Source of the DNA: Atkinsonella hypoxylon
Taxonomy: Eukaryota > Ascomycota > Sordariomycetes > Hypocreales > Clavicipitaceae
DNA length: 64,000 nt
Direction of reading: 5' to 3'
Assembly: GCA_000729835.1 (NCBI GenBank)
Contig: JFHB01000010.1
Span: 1 to 64,000 of the forward strand
This document shows positions 1 to 10,444 of the stretch, in pieces. Under the pieces are notes generated by a model, which did no database searches, was not told where the DNA came from, and worked only from the letters and a program-made list of their open reading frames with translations. The translations under genes and the position numbers were made by a program. Position 1 is the first letter of the stretch; every line of letters starts with the position of its first letter.

Positions 1-760
1 ACTCTACCTTTTTTTCTATAATATTATAATATAAAAGATTTCTAGCTTATATATATATTATATATACTAAGTTTATATATTATATTAGTTTTTTCTTTTA
101 TAGAATACTATTATAAAATAGAATTATAGTGTATATATTTAGTTATATATACTATATATATATATAGTATATACTACTAAACCTTAGTTTATACTTTACT
201 TTTTCTTCTATAATATTATAATATAAAAGATTTCTATATATATATTATATATACTAAGTTTATATATTATATTAGTTTTTTCTTTTATAGAATGCTATTA
301 TAAGATAGAATTATAGTATATATATTTAGTTATATATACTATATATATATATAGTATATACTACTAAACCTTAGTATATTAACTACTTTACTTCTTTTTT
401 TTATATAATATTCTAGTATAAAAGATTTTTAGCTTATATATACTATATATATACTAAGTTTATATATTATATTACTGCTTCTTTCTATAGAAGATTATAG
501 TAAAAAAGATTTATAGCTTATATATACTTTATATATTCTATATTTATATATTATATCTATTTTTCTTATATAATATCTAAATAAGTAAGTTTTTAAAGGG
601 GTATATACTGTATATATATATAGTATATGCCTAGTATATATAGAATTAAAATATTGATTTATACTAATATACTGTATATTAAGTATATACTAGGTATATA
701 CCTAGTATATACTAAAAGCTTTACTGCCTGCAAAAAATACACCCTTTTTGGCTCCACCCT
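1..760. repeat. AT-rich tandem repeat block
   Basis: Almost pure A/T sequence made of a degenerate long tandem unit. The string CTATAATATTATAAT begins at 16 and again at 208, and CTACTAAACC occurs at 174 and 361, giving a period of about 187-192 bp. A third, more diverged copy begins near 385. There is no coding potential. The sharp change to normal base composition near 730 suggests an AT-rich isochore edge or heavily mutated (RIP-like) repeat DNA; the mechanism is an inference. Confidence 0.8.
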
Positions 761-1482
761 AGACTAATGCACACATGGTCTGGACCTGAGATTTACTGGA
801 ACCCCGGTGGTGCAAAGTGCCTTAGATTGGCGATTCGAACAGGCGACATCCCTGCAGATACCCGGGTGGAGCCGTTTCGGCATCACGGAATTAATGCTCG
901 CGAGTCTTACGTGTTAGCAGCATGCACATCTCGACGTAGCATCGATGGCACGCCTTTAACCTTGTAACTGTTTCCAGAGAGGCAGTTCGAGCCAACCACA
1001 GGAAACCCATTAATCACCTAGCATAACAGATCCTTGATAAGGAGAGCAATAGGTTGCGGGACCTGTCTGATCCATCGCCACTCAACATCTTACGAGTAAC
1101 CCATGCTTGGTTGGGGCCTTTTCGAAAGCATGTCTGGTGGGCTCACAAGTCCGGGCTGACCTCTTCTTACCATGATATGATCCTTAGGACTCTCAAGGCT
1201 GCTGATGCTTGCTTATCGTCTGGGTAATATGGGCTTGTCTGGGCCAGGTTTGCTGGGTGAGTGAGATGGTACTTCAACTTGGGCCGGGTATTGTATAGCA
1301 TGTTATAATCTAGGATTTTCTCTTTCTCTCCAGAACCTTTGTTTGTGTTGCTGCGTCGTTGCGCATATATACAGCTTGGCTAAGGAGCTTGAAGTTCCAT
1401 GGATTAGTAGTCGACACCACGACCATGCTCCAGGCTCAAAGTCGATTTCCTTTCTCCTCTTCCGTACGCGACACACATAAAT
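761..1482. other. Intergenic, no gene recognised
   Basis: Normal-composition DNA between the AT-rich block and the receptor gene. A 66-codon open frame at 767-967 has no recognisable domain and is probably chance. The proximal part is the presumed promoter of the downstream gene; a pyrimidine-rich stretch (about 1318-1335 and 1447-1465) precedes its start. Confidence 0.5.
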
Positions 1483-3180
1483 GTGTTGTCACACATCGCA
1501 CTGCGCATCATGACGGAGTCGATACAGTATAGTGTCTACGCGTCCATAATCACCACCTTAGTGCCATCATCAATATTAGTCTGTCTTCGGTTTTACGCCC
1601 GTCGATTGAAGCGAGTAGAGCTTTGGTGGGATGACTGGCTCGCGGTTTTGTCGCTGGTTCGTGCATTTGGTACCACGAATAAATAAATGGCTGACCTTGG
1701 ACTTACCACATCTCTAGACGGCAACAGTGGCGTACGATATATCTGCCTTCTTCTGTGCGTTTACCCCTCCGCATCGCGAGCAAGCATGCCGGCAGACTTG
1801 GTTTAGTGAACGCTAAACGACAAAATTAATCATAATAATAAAAGTAATCAAAATAACAAAAAAAAAGTCATAAGACTGACAGAAGCTGGATAGTACTGAC
1901 AAAGGGTCTTGGATTGCATCTGGATAACCTCCCCGTGCCCGTAAACGAAGCCCGATATTACCAAGCCATGGTGCAGGAGATTAAAGAGCATACGTATACA
2001 ATCGCCATTGGAGCCGCACAACTTTCGTTACTAGTCTTGTATTGGCGGTTGTTTAAGTCGGCTCCGAGTGCAAGAATGGCGATATATATTCTTGCAGGTA
2101 TCGCAACTGCCTGGATAATAGTGAGGGTACGACACACACTGCCTTTCAACGTGTTGCTGCCTGTCGAAAGGCAACAGTATGGGACTTGGGCTACCGTTTG
2201 TTTGGCCCAGCTGCTGACAAGCTGAATTCAGTTGTTCTTGGCAATCTTCCAGTGCTTTCCGCCGCGCTTCTTCTGGGACAAATCAATTGAGGGTCACTGT
2301 TCGATTGACCCTGCCAAATTCTTCATCTGGTCTGTCTCAGCGCATCTTGTAGTCGATATAGCACTCATGGTGGTACCTGCCAGTAGGTCAAGGCGGTTTC
2401 CTAGATCTTGTAACAGCGCCGATTGACATGGCCGTAGCGCAAGTGAGCAGACTGATGCTGCCATGGCCACAAAAGACGGCCATCGCAGCGATGTTCATGC
2501 TTGGAATCGCGTAAGTCACCGCGATCAGTTCCAAAAAGGCCCGCAGGGAGCGTATTAATCGTGGAGCTACCGTCTGCAGAGTTGTTGCGGCATCCATCAT
2601 GATGCTCGCTGTGTCTTCGAGATACGATTCGTACGCGGCCGATACGATGTGGAACTGCACACCAGCGGTGGTGTGGTCGGCGGTCGAGATTCATCTCAGC
2701 ACCATGACATGTAAGTCACGGGTCTGTTCGCAATCATCTTCCACATCTTAGCAGCAGCATTACTGATTTCCAGCAACCTTTTGATCTGGTGCAGGTTGTC
2801 TCCCAGTCATGCGACCCGTTCTGCATGAACTCGGAGGCTGGTGGGGGCAGAGCTTCTCGTCAAGAAGAGGAGCAAGCACACCAAGTCGACAGTCAGTGAA
2901 GCTCGGTCAGAGACCTGGACCACGATGGGCAGAGCATGTTGACGGCGAATCAACATACAATTTTGCGCCGGTGACGGAGAGCAGAAATATTACAACAGTA
3001 GAGTCCGGGAGGATATACGGGCAGGCCGAGGGATCGGATACTGTAATCGCCAGCACGGGCAAAGTCAAGGAGCCGTCGAGCCGAGAAGGCGCACTGGGAC
3101 AGGCTGTGTCGACAAGGGAGAGCGACAGAGCTATACTGGTGCAGTATGAGGTGAATCTGAGTTTTTCTAGACAGGATTAG
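1483..3180 (+). CDS. PTH11-like integral membrane receptor (fungal rhodopsin-domain family)
   Basis: Seven-exon gene rebuilt by frame continuity: 1483-1656, 1718-1758, 1883-2126, 2232-2382, 2444-2510, 2580-2710 and 2795-3180, predicting 397 residues. Family hallmarks appear in order: an N-terminal helix, the RRLKRVELWWDDWL signature after it, GLGLH, a helix with LSLLVLYWRLF, IFQC followed by FFWDKSIEGHCS, VPAMSRLMLPWPQKTA, and a final WSAVEIHLSTMTCCLPVMRP. This order matches fungal seven-helix proteins with the rhodopsin-like domain (PF20684), the group containing PTH11-type surface sensors. The polar tail (about residues 280-397) would be cytosolic. Intron 2 needs an unusual GTTTAC donor at 1759; the more usual-looking GTGCGT donor two bases upstream breaks the frame. 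If that donor is unused the gene is damaged. The in-frame ATG at 1510 is an alternative start. Ligand unknown. Confidence 0.75.
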
Positions 3181-3867
3181 CGATAGAAAAGGATGGGTAT
3201 GACACAAGTTGTTACGAGAATGATGTGACGGCCGGAGGAGGTTGCCCAGGTTCTTACTTTGTCGTCCCTCGCGAGGCACTATGTGGCAGCGCCAGGGTCA
3301 TTAGTTGACGCCCATGACGATATGCAGAATCACCACCAGATATAACGTTGCAGGTGAAGAGACTGTAAGAGTTGGCTGGGTGCTAACGGGAGTTCCGAAG
3401 TATGCGCCATGTCTTTTATCTCTGCTGCCACGGCCCATCCAAGGAGTGAGTTTTCGGTCGAAGCTACGGAGTGAACACTTGGCAGGGAATTCAGTGCCAG
3501 CTGGCGTTATTACCCTTCATTCGATGCTCAACGCACGATGCACGGAATTATGTACCACCAGACATTATCTCGCTGGCAACTAGGCCGCACGTACTCGTGC
3601 TAGCATGCACATGAGAAAAATGCAACCTGCCAAGAGTATTAATCTCAGGGCTGGACTTGGACTGTGTTTACAAAGCTTAGGTACCTGGGCACCTAAGGTC
3701 TAACGTGCCTTCCCAATACCCTAGTACCCTAGTTAGTACCTGGTAAAGAGAGGTACCTAGATGCCAAGCATGCCAAGACACTGGCCATGCCCGCTCCCCC
3801 TTTCCTCCTCACTGTAAACTCACGCAAGTAGCAAAAGGTGGGGTGCAACGTTGAAAGGGCCAGGCGT
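3181..3867. other. Intergenic, no gene recognised
   Basis: Region between the receptor gene and the MITE. A 92-codon frame at 3305-3583 matches nothing I recognise. Short GTACCT/AGGTAC motifs cluster at 3680-3765, a pattern that recurs in other intergenic parts of the window. Confidence 0.45.
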
Positions 3868-3869
3868 TA

Positions 3870-4278
3870 CGGAAAGTCAAGTCAAAAGTCCTGCCGGTTG
3901 CATAGACCCCTGTTAAGGCTGCAGAAGACCTAATTAGCTGATGAAGCTATAAGCCCCACAATAAATATATAGCGGGCTTACCCCTCTTCTCCCTCCTAAC
4001 CTATTAGATTATAACAGCCTTGATAGCTATTCCTTAATAGGCTAGCTATAAAGATAAGATACACTAATTATTACTACTAAGCTTAGTATTAATTTAAGAA
4101 CTATAAATTAAATATTTGTTAGAGCTATTAAATAAAGGTTTAACTTTTATATATAATTTATATTAGTGCTTTTTATATTTTTAGCTGCGTTATTGTAGTT
4201 TATTTTAGATATTTTCTGCTGCACTAGACCGCTTTAGGCAGGCCTCCCCACTGGCAGGACTTTTGACTTGACTCTCCG
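3870..4278. mobile_element. MITE with about 27-bp terminal inverted repeats and TA target duplication
   Basis: The left end (3870-3896, starting CGGAAAGTCAAGTCAAAAGT) is the reverse complement of the right end (4252-4278, ending TTTTGACTTGACTCTCCG) with one mismatch. Both ends are flanked by TA (3868-3869 and 4279-4280), the duplication typical of Tc1/mariner-type DNA transposons such as fungal Fot1/pogo elements. The 409-bp element has an AT-rich interior and no transposase, so it would be non-autonomous. It sits in the intergenic space between the receptor and the GT34 gene. Confidence 0.85.
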
Positions 4279-4280
4279 TA

Positions 4281-4822
4281 GAAGCCGCCAGATTGGGCCA
4301 GCCAAGTGTATGTTTTTAAACCCAGACCAGTTTAACCCCATTCCTCCACGCCCTTGGCGTATGATCTGGTCTAGTTTACGGCATTTCTACAGGATTCGCA
4401 CTATCATAGAATGTTTAGTGCGCGTTAGCATTCGTCGAAGACCTCGATGCAGCCAACCGGCTTCGCATTCCGAAAAAAAAAAAATATAGACTTTGGTCCA
4501 GGGCCGCGTTCGCGGGGACACCGGTCAGGCGACGATGGGATGAATGTCACAACTTTATATTGGACGACAGAAGGACGCCTTTGAATGACAATAGCGCCGA
4601 TGGAGGAGCTCGCCAGAAGTCTTGGCTTTTGCCCTGATATGGGTGCTGGAGGCGTGACTGAAAAGTGAAGAGGGCTACATCACATTTTGCTGCTTCTCTC
4701 TCCGTATTTTCTGTGAATTCTTCTTCTTGTGACCATCATCCTATTTGTCCCTTGAGTCCTCTGGTTCAAATGATCGCCAACTGGTGACAAGTGGTACGAA
4801 GCACCGTCGCACAATAACGGAC
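4281..4822. other. Intergenic, promoter side of the GT34 gene
   Basis: No gene seen. There is an A12 run at 4473-4484 and a pyrimidine-rich stretch at 4690-4745 just before the GT34 start. A TTG-initiated extension in frame from 4745 is not preferred over the ATG at 4823. Confidence 0.45.
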
Positions 4823-6389
4823 ATGTCAGAGGCCAGTCCTCGTTGGCTCTTTCGGAAGGGCTCCCTTACCTATAGGGCTCGAAGGGCAGTTCTGGTCCTG
4901 ATCCTTCTCCTGGCGGCCCTCATCGGCTACCAAATTTCATATTCTTCGCCGGCTACATGGTCCGGGTTGAAAAATTCGGCATTGTCACAGCTCGGATCGC
5001 ACGGTTAGTTGGAATACCTTATCAAAATCTTGGCCGACTATGAAAGTGCTGTTGCCGCCTCCCTGGGCAATCTTAGGACAAACAGCAAGATACTAACCAC
5101 ACCCGATTAGCTGATGTACACGATGAACAAGCTCGTATCGGCAAGCTCAGCATTCTCTATGGGTCTGGTGGACGCATCTATGAGAGAGCGTTGCAGAGCC
5201 ATAAACGACACAACAGACGGCATGGATATCCCATGTTCATTCAGCGCGTCGACGTCCTCGAAGGATTCTGGACGAAGCCGGCCTTCATTCACTACATGAT
5301 CCTGCGGGAGTTGCGCAAACCGGAAAGCCAGCGACTCCAGTGGCTGTTTTGGTTTGACGCTGATACCATCGTTCTCAATTACAACGTCCCATTGGAGATG
5401 TTCCTGCCCCCCGACGACGACGAGGTGCTGAAGAAGATTAATGTGGTGATTACGGAGGATTGGAATGGCCTGAACAATGGCATTTTTGGCATCCGTGTCT
5501 CGCGCTACGCCGCCGAGGCCTTTGCAAGCGTTCTTGCGTTTCGCGACTTCGAGCCCGACACTAAACTGACTTTTCAGGACCAGAGTGCTCTGGAGATGAT
5601 TCTCAATAAACGGAAATACATCAACCACGTCGCCAAGATGCCCCAACGGGTGAGTTGATGCGTCGAAAGACGTATTATCGCTATACAAGTGACGTTGGCT
5701 AACAATTACCTCGATCGAAGTGGTTTAACGCATATGCAAGTGAAGACGGGAATACCGGACCAGCGTTTGTCCATCCTGGCGACTTCCTCGTTCACTTTGC
5801 CGGACTTGGTTTCCGTGATGGCCCCATGAACATGTGGGCAGACAGGTCCGAAGCCATGAGCCCCGAGTGGAATCTGCCGATTGCCAAGACGACGTACGTG
5901 GAGGACATTGACCGATTCTGGAATCGCACCAAGAAGTTGTACGAAGCACGTATGAAGCACTGGGCCAAAGAAACCAAGCACCTGAAAGAAATTATACAAG
6001 AGGCAAACAACACCGCCAACGAGTGGAGACATTCGTCGGAAATGCCAAGGGAGACTCTCTTGTCCCTGACCAGGGCTCAGGAGACGGCCGAATTCTTCAT
6101 TGGCAACTCAACCAAGTACCAAGAAGAGATTATCAAAGATGATTTGCGCCAATTAAGCGAAGTTGTGACTGAGTTGGAGGATGTAAGTTTCTATTTCCGT
6201 CTGATCATCCTTGCTCTGGCTGCATTGTGATCGGAATTTGAGTGGCTGACCTTGGCTGCGAATCAACAGGCACAAAGAGTCTTTTCCGGCGTTGCCGCCG
6301 AAGCGAAGGCTAAATTGAAGGAGGAGGAGGAGAGCAGGAAGAAGAGAGAAGGAGGAAAAGCAGGGAGATTGGCCAACTCGCTGTCATAG
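4823..6389 (+). CDS. GT34 glycosyltransferase (MNN10/gma12-type alpha-galactosyl/mannosyltransferase)
   Basis: Four exons (4823-5003, 5111-5649, 5721-6182, 6270-6389) give 433 residues. It is a type II Golgi membrane protein: a basic N-terminus, one transmembrane helix at about residues 22-38, then a luminal catalytic domain. GT34 features are the opening HKRHNRRHGYPMFIQR, a W-L-F-W-F-D-A-D-T-I block with the metal-binding DXD at residues 143-145, NGIFGIRVS, and a late VHFAGLGFRDGPMNMW. The C-terminal 130 residues are charged and helical, ending in a Lys/Glu-rich tail. Family members add sugars to N- or O-linked glycans of secreted and cell-wall proteins, MNN10/MNN11 forming mannan backbone and gma12 transferring galactose; which donor is used here cannot be read from sequence. 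The ATG at 4823 was chosen because it directly precedes the cytosolic/transmembrane segment. Confidence 0.9.
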
Positions 6390-6832
6390 AATGAGGTTGG
6401 TCCGTATGCTTGACCGTCAAGGGTTTGGCATTTTCCTCATCAATTCATATTGAAAGAGATATTGACGGGTGGCGACATTTATCTTGTTAAGTTTGCTGTT
6501 TCCGGGAGTTTGACATGGTTATGGGCTTGTTATTCGACGTTGACTATCATCAGGGGATAGGAAGCGTAGCTTGTTCCTGGCCTCTTTGGGCAAGGTCGTT
6601 CTGGAGATGGTGATTCCTATTTTCTCCTATACTGTAAAAATTTAGCTATCGACTGATGAGAACAATTATACGAAAAGAAATGTCCCATTCACGAGTCTCC
6701 CAGACGGGTTGTCATTATATGCGTATCTAAGCCTTCGATCCGTCCACCATCGACCACGGCTCATATGCATCCTTATGGTGAAAACGCACGTTTTCCCCCG
6801 CTAGATGATCGATCTATGCCCCGCCAACCCAT
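6390..6832. other. Convergent 3' region, GT34 gene and Dabb gene
   Basis: About 440 bp between two convergent genes. No open frame or repeat of note; it presumably contains both polyadenylation regions. Confidence 0.5.
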
Positions 6833-7334
6833 CTAGAAAGATCCAGGCGCAAAGTCCACGACCATGGCCTTGGCAACAACAGCCCCCTCCGAGGTGATCC
6901 ACTTCTCTATAAACGCATAATGCGTCTTATCCTCCTTAATGTAAAAGTCCCTGTCGGCAACGGATGCGAACTCGACCACGAAGACGTGCGTGAACCCATT
7001 CTGCGAGAGAGAGAAAAAAAAGGGGGGGTTCAAGTTAGTTTGGGACCCGGTAACGTCAGGGGAGAAAAAGTCCAGCTGGCAAATTTATTTACCTGCAGGC
7101 CCTCGATGGACACGTCCTTGCCGCCCTTGGAGGCCACGATGTAAGGCTTGTTAGTGGAGGCGAGGACGCACTGGTCTTTGAGGCCGAGCATCTCCTCGCA
7201 GCACTTTGTTTGGGAACTCGTTAGTTAGCGCCTTGGAGGTTTGCGGGTGTGGGCTTGGCGAGGCGAACCTGCTTTATGGCGGTGGGGGTGGCGTCGGGCT
7301 TGAAGCCAAAGAGGACGATGTGGTTTACTGTCAT
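6833..7334 (-). CDS. Stress-responsive A/B barrel (Dabb) domain protein
   Basis: Three exons on the minus strand (7334-7269, 7203-7093, 7000-6833) encode 114 residues. It begins MTVNHIVLFGFKPDATPTAIKQ, then EEMLGLKDQCVLASTNKPYI, then GFTHVFVVEFASVADRDFYI and ends with MVVDFAPGSF. This is the complete dimeric ferredoxin-like Dabb fold (PF07876): an opening strand with His, a helix, the central VEF strand, and the HYAF/VVDF ends. Plant and fungal members are induced by salt or other stress, and some bacterial and plant relatives are enzymes (olivetolic acid cyclase). No catalytic role can be assigned here. Length is normal for a single-domain member. It is convergent with the GT34 gene. A CAGA-type microsatellite lies 120 bp upstream of its start. 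Confidence 0.9.
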
Positions 7335-7450
7335 TGTTGGGGTGCTTTTGCCGGAATGAAGCTGATGAGGTTGGGGAAGTGATGTTTGGATCGAGGGGGG
7401 CCAGGTTGGTTGGGACTCCGCTGCCATTCCGGCTGCGGGGCAGACGTCTG

Positions 7451-7453
<3 letters not shown>

Positions 7454-7488
<35 letters not shown>
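7454..7488. repeat. (CTGT)n microsatellite
   Basis: About 35 bp of uninterrupted TGTC/CTGT tetranucleotide repeat upstream of the Dabb gene, reading as (CAGA)n on the gene's strand. It lies in the probable promoter or 5' leader. Confidence 0.9.
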
Positions 7489-10444
7489 AGTGTCACGGAA
7501 CCCAGCGCGGTTTTTGATGCCGGGGTACCGCTCCACAGCTGTAACAGCTTGCTCTAATATACCTTTTGATACAACGCAATTCCTGTGTATTTTGACAAAT
7601 ACACATGGTAGGGAAAATTCAAGATGAGCGACTGCAAGATGATGCTCGCGGGCAACTAGACTGACTGACTGTAACTTGGTGGCACTTAAAATCAGATGCG
7701 TGAGAGGGGGGCCTTGAGTCTCAGCCCTTTTTAAACGATTGGCTGAAGTAATGCTATTTATTTGATTGGTTAAAGATATCTACCTAGGTATATAAAGTCG
7801 ATTTGTGAATTCATGCAGGGGCTGTATTATACATCATATGTCTATGGAAAATCATTAGTAAGTACTTCTATGATAGTGGGTTTCTACATAAATCTAAGGT
7901 CCGGCCTGTTATCAATCTCTTATACCTGCCTAATCCTGATTGGCTCACTGGCTAAATACTTGGTAACTGTCAAAGGGATCATCTATGCCTATATCGATCT
8001 TCCCTACACTGACCAGCCTCTCATCAATCTATGACAGTGCGCAAGTCTTGTGCAGAGCTCCATCACTGTCCGCGCTGTCATACAAGAGCTTTCACACTTA
8101 CAAGCCTTCGGGTTAACACGCGATAGGTTCTTGGAGTTTAACTAGAAAGTGCAATTGTCATATCCACGATACCAGCAATACAGTATGTCGGGTTTGAAAT
8201 TGCGTCCTAGGTCAGATGTGGAGCGTTAGGAGGAGCTATAAAAAGCAGCAAGAATAAGTCAGAGAGCCGGTGTGTGGAACGAAAATCCAGGTAATGGAAC
8301 ACCCAATTGGGTATAGCGGGGGCGTATTCCGTAGAGAGTGAACCTAGCGGCTCTCTGACTTACCTAGAGCGGCAACCCGGTTCCCGATAACACTGACCAG
8401 CCTGTTATCAAGTCTTGTGTGTATTCCGTAGAGTTCCTCAATGGCTTAGTGGAGCAACTTCGAGTGGGCAGATGGGGGCCGGGTGGGTTTCTAGGAAAAC
8501 GGCTGGTTTTTTCAGGCGTGAACGAGCTTATTTTGCGTCTGGATGGTGCATGACGAAATTGCCTCACAATGGCCAAGACATTTTTAATTGTCCCTAAGGC
8601 GATGGCTCCGTGTAACTTACGGAATAGGCATTGTCGAATCCCTATGTTCCCTGTGAAACCCACTATGCACAGCGCTTCATAGAGCATGCTTGGATGTTAC
8701 GTTATAATGTCGTTAGTGCCGATCGGAATGAACTTTCGCACTACGGAATAATAGGGAGGGATCTTGGTCTGGCCGGCACCAGACTCCTTAATTTACAAGG
8801 CACTTTTTCTCTCACGGCGAGATTTGGGTGGAATTGATAAGGAAGGTCTTCAGGTCTTTGGAGTCTCAGCCGTGTTACAAGGGCTTCTGGTGTGGGGCGG
8901 GGCGCCGTCAGCATGCACAACCCAGTATGGACACGGACCAGGCTGATGTACTCCGTAGAATTGTGAATTGTCGTTCATGGAGCCAGATTGACGGGTAGAA
9001 GAAACAGCGTCGTAAATAATGAGATTGTGTGCCTCAGACATAACCTGCGTCTAGGAATGAAATAAAAGACCTCAGGTATCTAAGCATACGGAATAGAAAG
9101 TAAGTAAAATGAAATGGTACCCCTTCCGTTTCGGGTTCGTTGCTGTGCCCCCATCTTCAGACAGTTGACCCGGTTTTCCTTCCTCGGTGGCCCGTGGGGG
9201 CGACCTTACGTGACGTGACGTGACGCTTGCATTTGGAGCTTTCATATCCGCATAGGTCTTCGTGGCTTAGTAATTGGCTAGGACTTTTTATTTATTGGCT
9301 ACGAAATAGAAGAACTCCGTCCCTATTGGAGCGAGAATTGAGAATTTAGTTAGGCAGGACCGCTCGTGTAGTTGTAGTTTGACATCATCGCGACCCACGC
9401 TTGCCTCGTCCGTCCCAAGTTAAAACACATTTGAAGCCCATGTCTGCAGACCAGCAGGCAGCATAAATTGACTTGCGACCTTGAGCCGCTCACCTACCAT
9501 TACTGCAAAGCTATTTGCCAGCTATTAATTAATGCTTCCTGGCCGCTACCTGTTGCACGTTTTGGACTTGTTTTGTTGCTATTGCTGCATGAAAAGCTAT
9601 GGACTCTTTCCCATTTCCATTGTCGGCATCCGCTTTTCCTTGTACGTACTTCCTTCAAGTGAATGAAGCCCCTTCGACTAAGTGGGGGGGCGCCATGAGA
9701 CGCTCAAAATAAGTAGCCCAGCCCTTGCAATTCGGACCGTTTTTGATACAATGTGGTATTTAATACTTCCTAATAGAGCAATGATTTGGTTGAGGAATGA
9801 CCCATGTCGTACGGAAATGGACACAATGGACGACGATTTTGTTCGACATGGGGCCATTGGAGCCTCTGACAGTCAGTCACGCAGTTGACGTTTCCTTCCC
9901 GGTCGCCAATCTTTATGCGTCCCACTGCTCATCTGCATCGATCTGCATACCTACCCACGTAATCTATAAACCTGGCTTTGTACAGCAGATTGGCAGATTG
10001 GCAGATTGGCAGATCGGCAGAATGCTTCGGCTGCGTCGGCCTGTCCAGGGGCATTAGGCTAGACAATAATAAATATATGTATATAAAAACCTAAGTGTCC
10101 TGCCATTCTTTTCCCAACCCTGTCGGTGCCGTCGTAGTCGCTCCTTCTTCTTTTTCGTGTCGTACGTGCCCAGGCACCCATCAACGACCTACCCAAGGTA
10201 TCAGGCACTGGACAGTCAGGTGTGACCATCGATCAACTTGGTCCTACCTTATTCAAACTGTCAAAACGACCGCCTCCTGTTCAATGTGTTTCCCTCAACT
10301 ATGAACTGCCGGTCCGCTGGATTATTTTCTTACCTACCGAGTTCTCGCACAATCCTTTTCGTGCCCACGGAATCCCGATAACATCCCATAAATCAACCAA
10401 CTCCAACTCGAGATATATATATATATATATTCCAATTGCCAATC
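7489..10444. other. Gene-free stretch with small inverted and tandem repeats
   Basis: About 3 kb with only short, unrelated open frames (longest 139 codons at 10222-10641, which overlaps the next gene out of frame). A 15-bp inverted repeat (8255-8269 with 8348-8362) makes a 108-bp foldback. A CAGCCT-TCATCAA-type string occurs at about 8012 and 8399 and, weaker, at 7903. ATTCCGTAGAG (8325 and 8420) and TACTCCGTA (8949) belong to a motif scattered through the window. I recognise no gene. The last few hundred bases are presumably the promoter of the GT31-like gene and end in an (AT)n run at 10413-10431, only 13 bp before its ATG. Confidence 0.5.
9986..10017. repeat. Short tandem repeat, 8-bp unit x4
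   Basis: Three copies of CAGATTGG followed by CAGATCGG, in the region upstream of the GT31-like gene. Confidence 0.85.

Noticed and set aside
810..880. Possible tRNA (GATTCGAAC string)
   Set aside because: The flanking bases do not pair as a T-arm and no cloverleaf can be drawn.
5107..5688. 193-codon minus-strand frame over GT34 exon 2
   Set aside because: It is a shadow of the GT34 coding exon, whose DXD motif and splice sites are clear on the plus strand.
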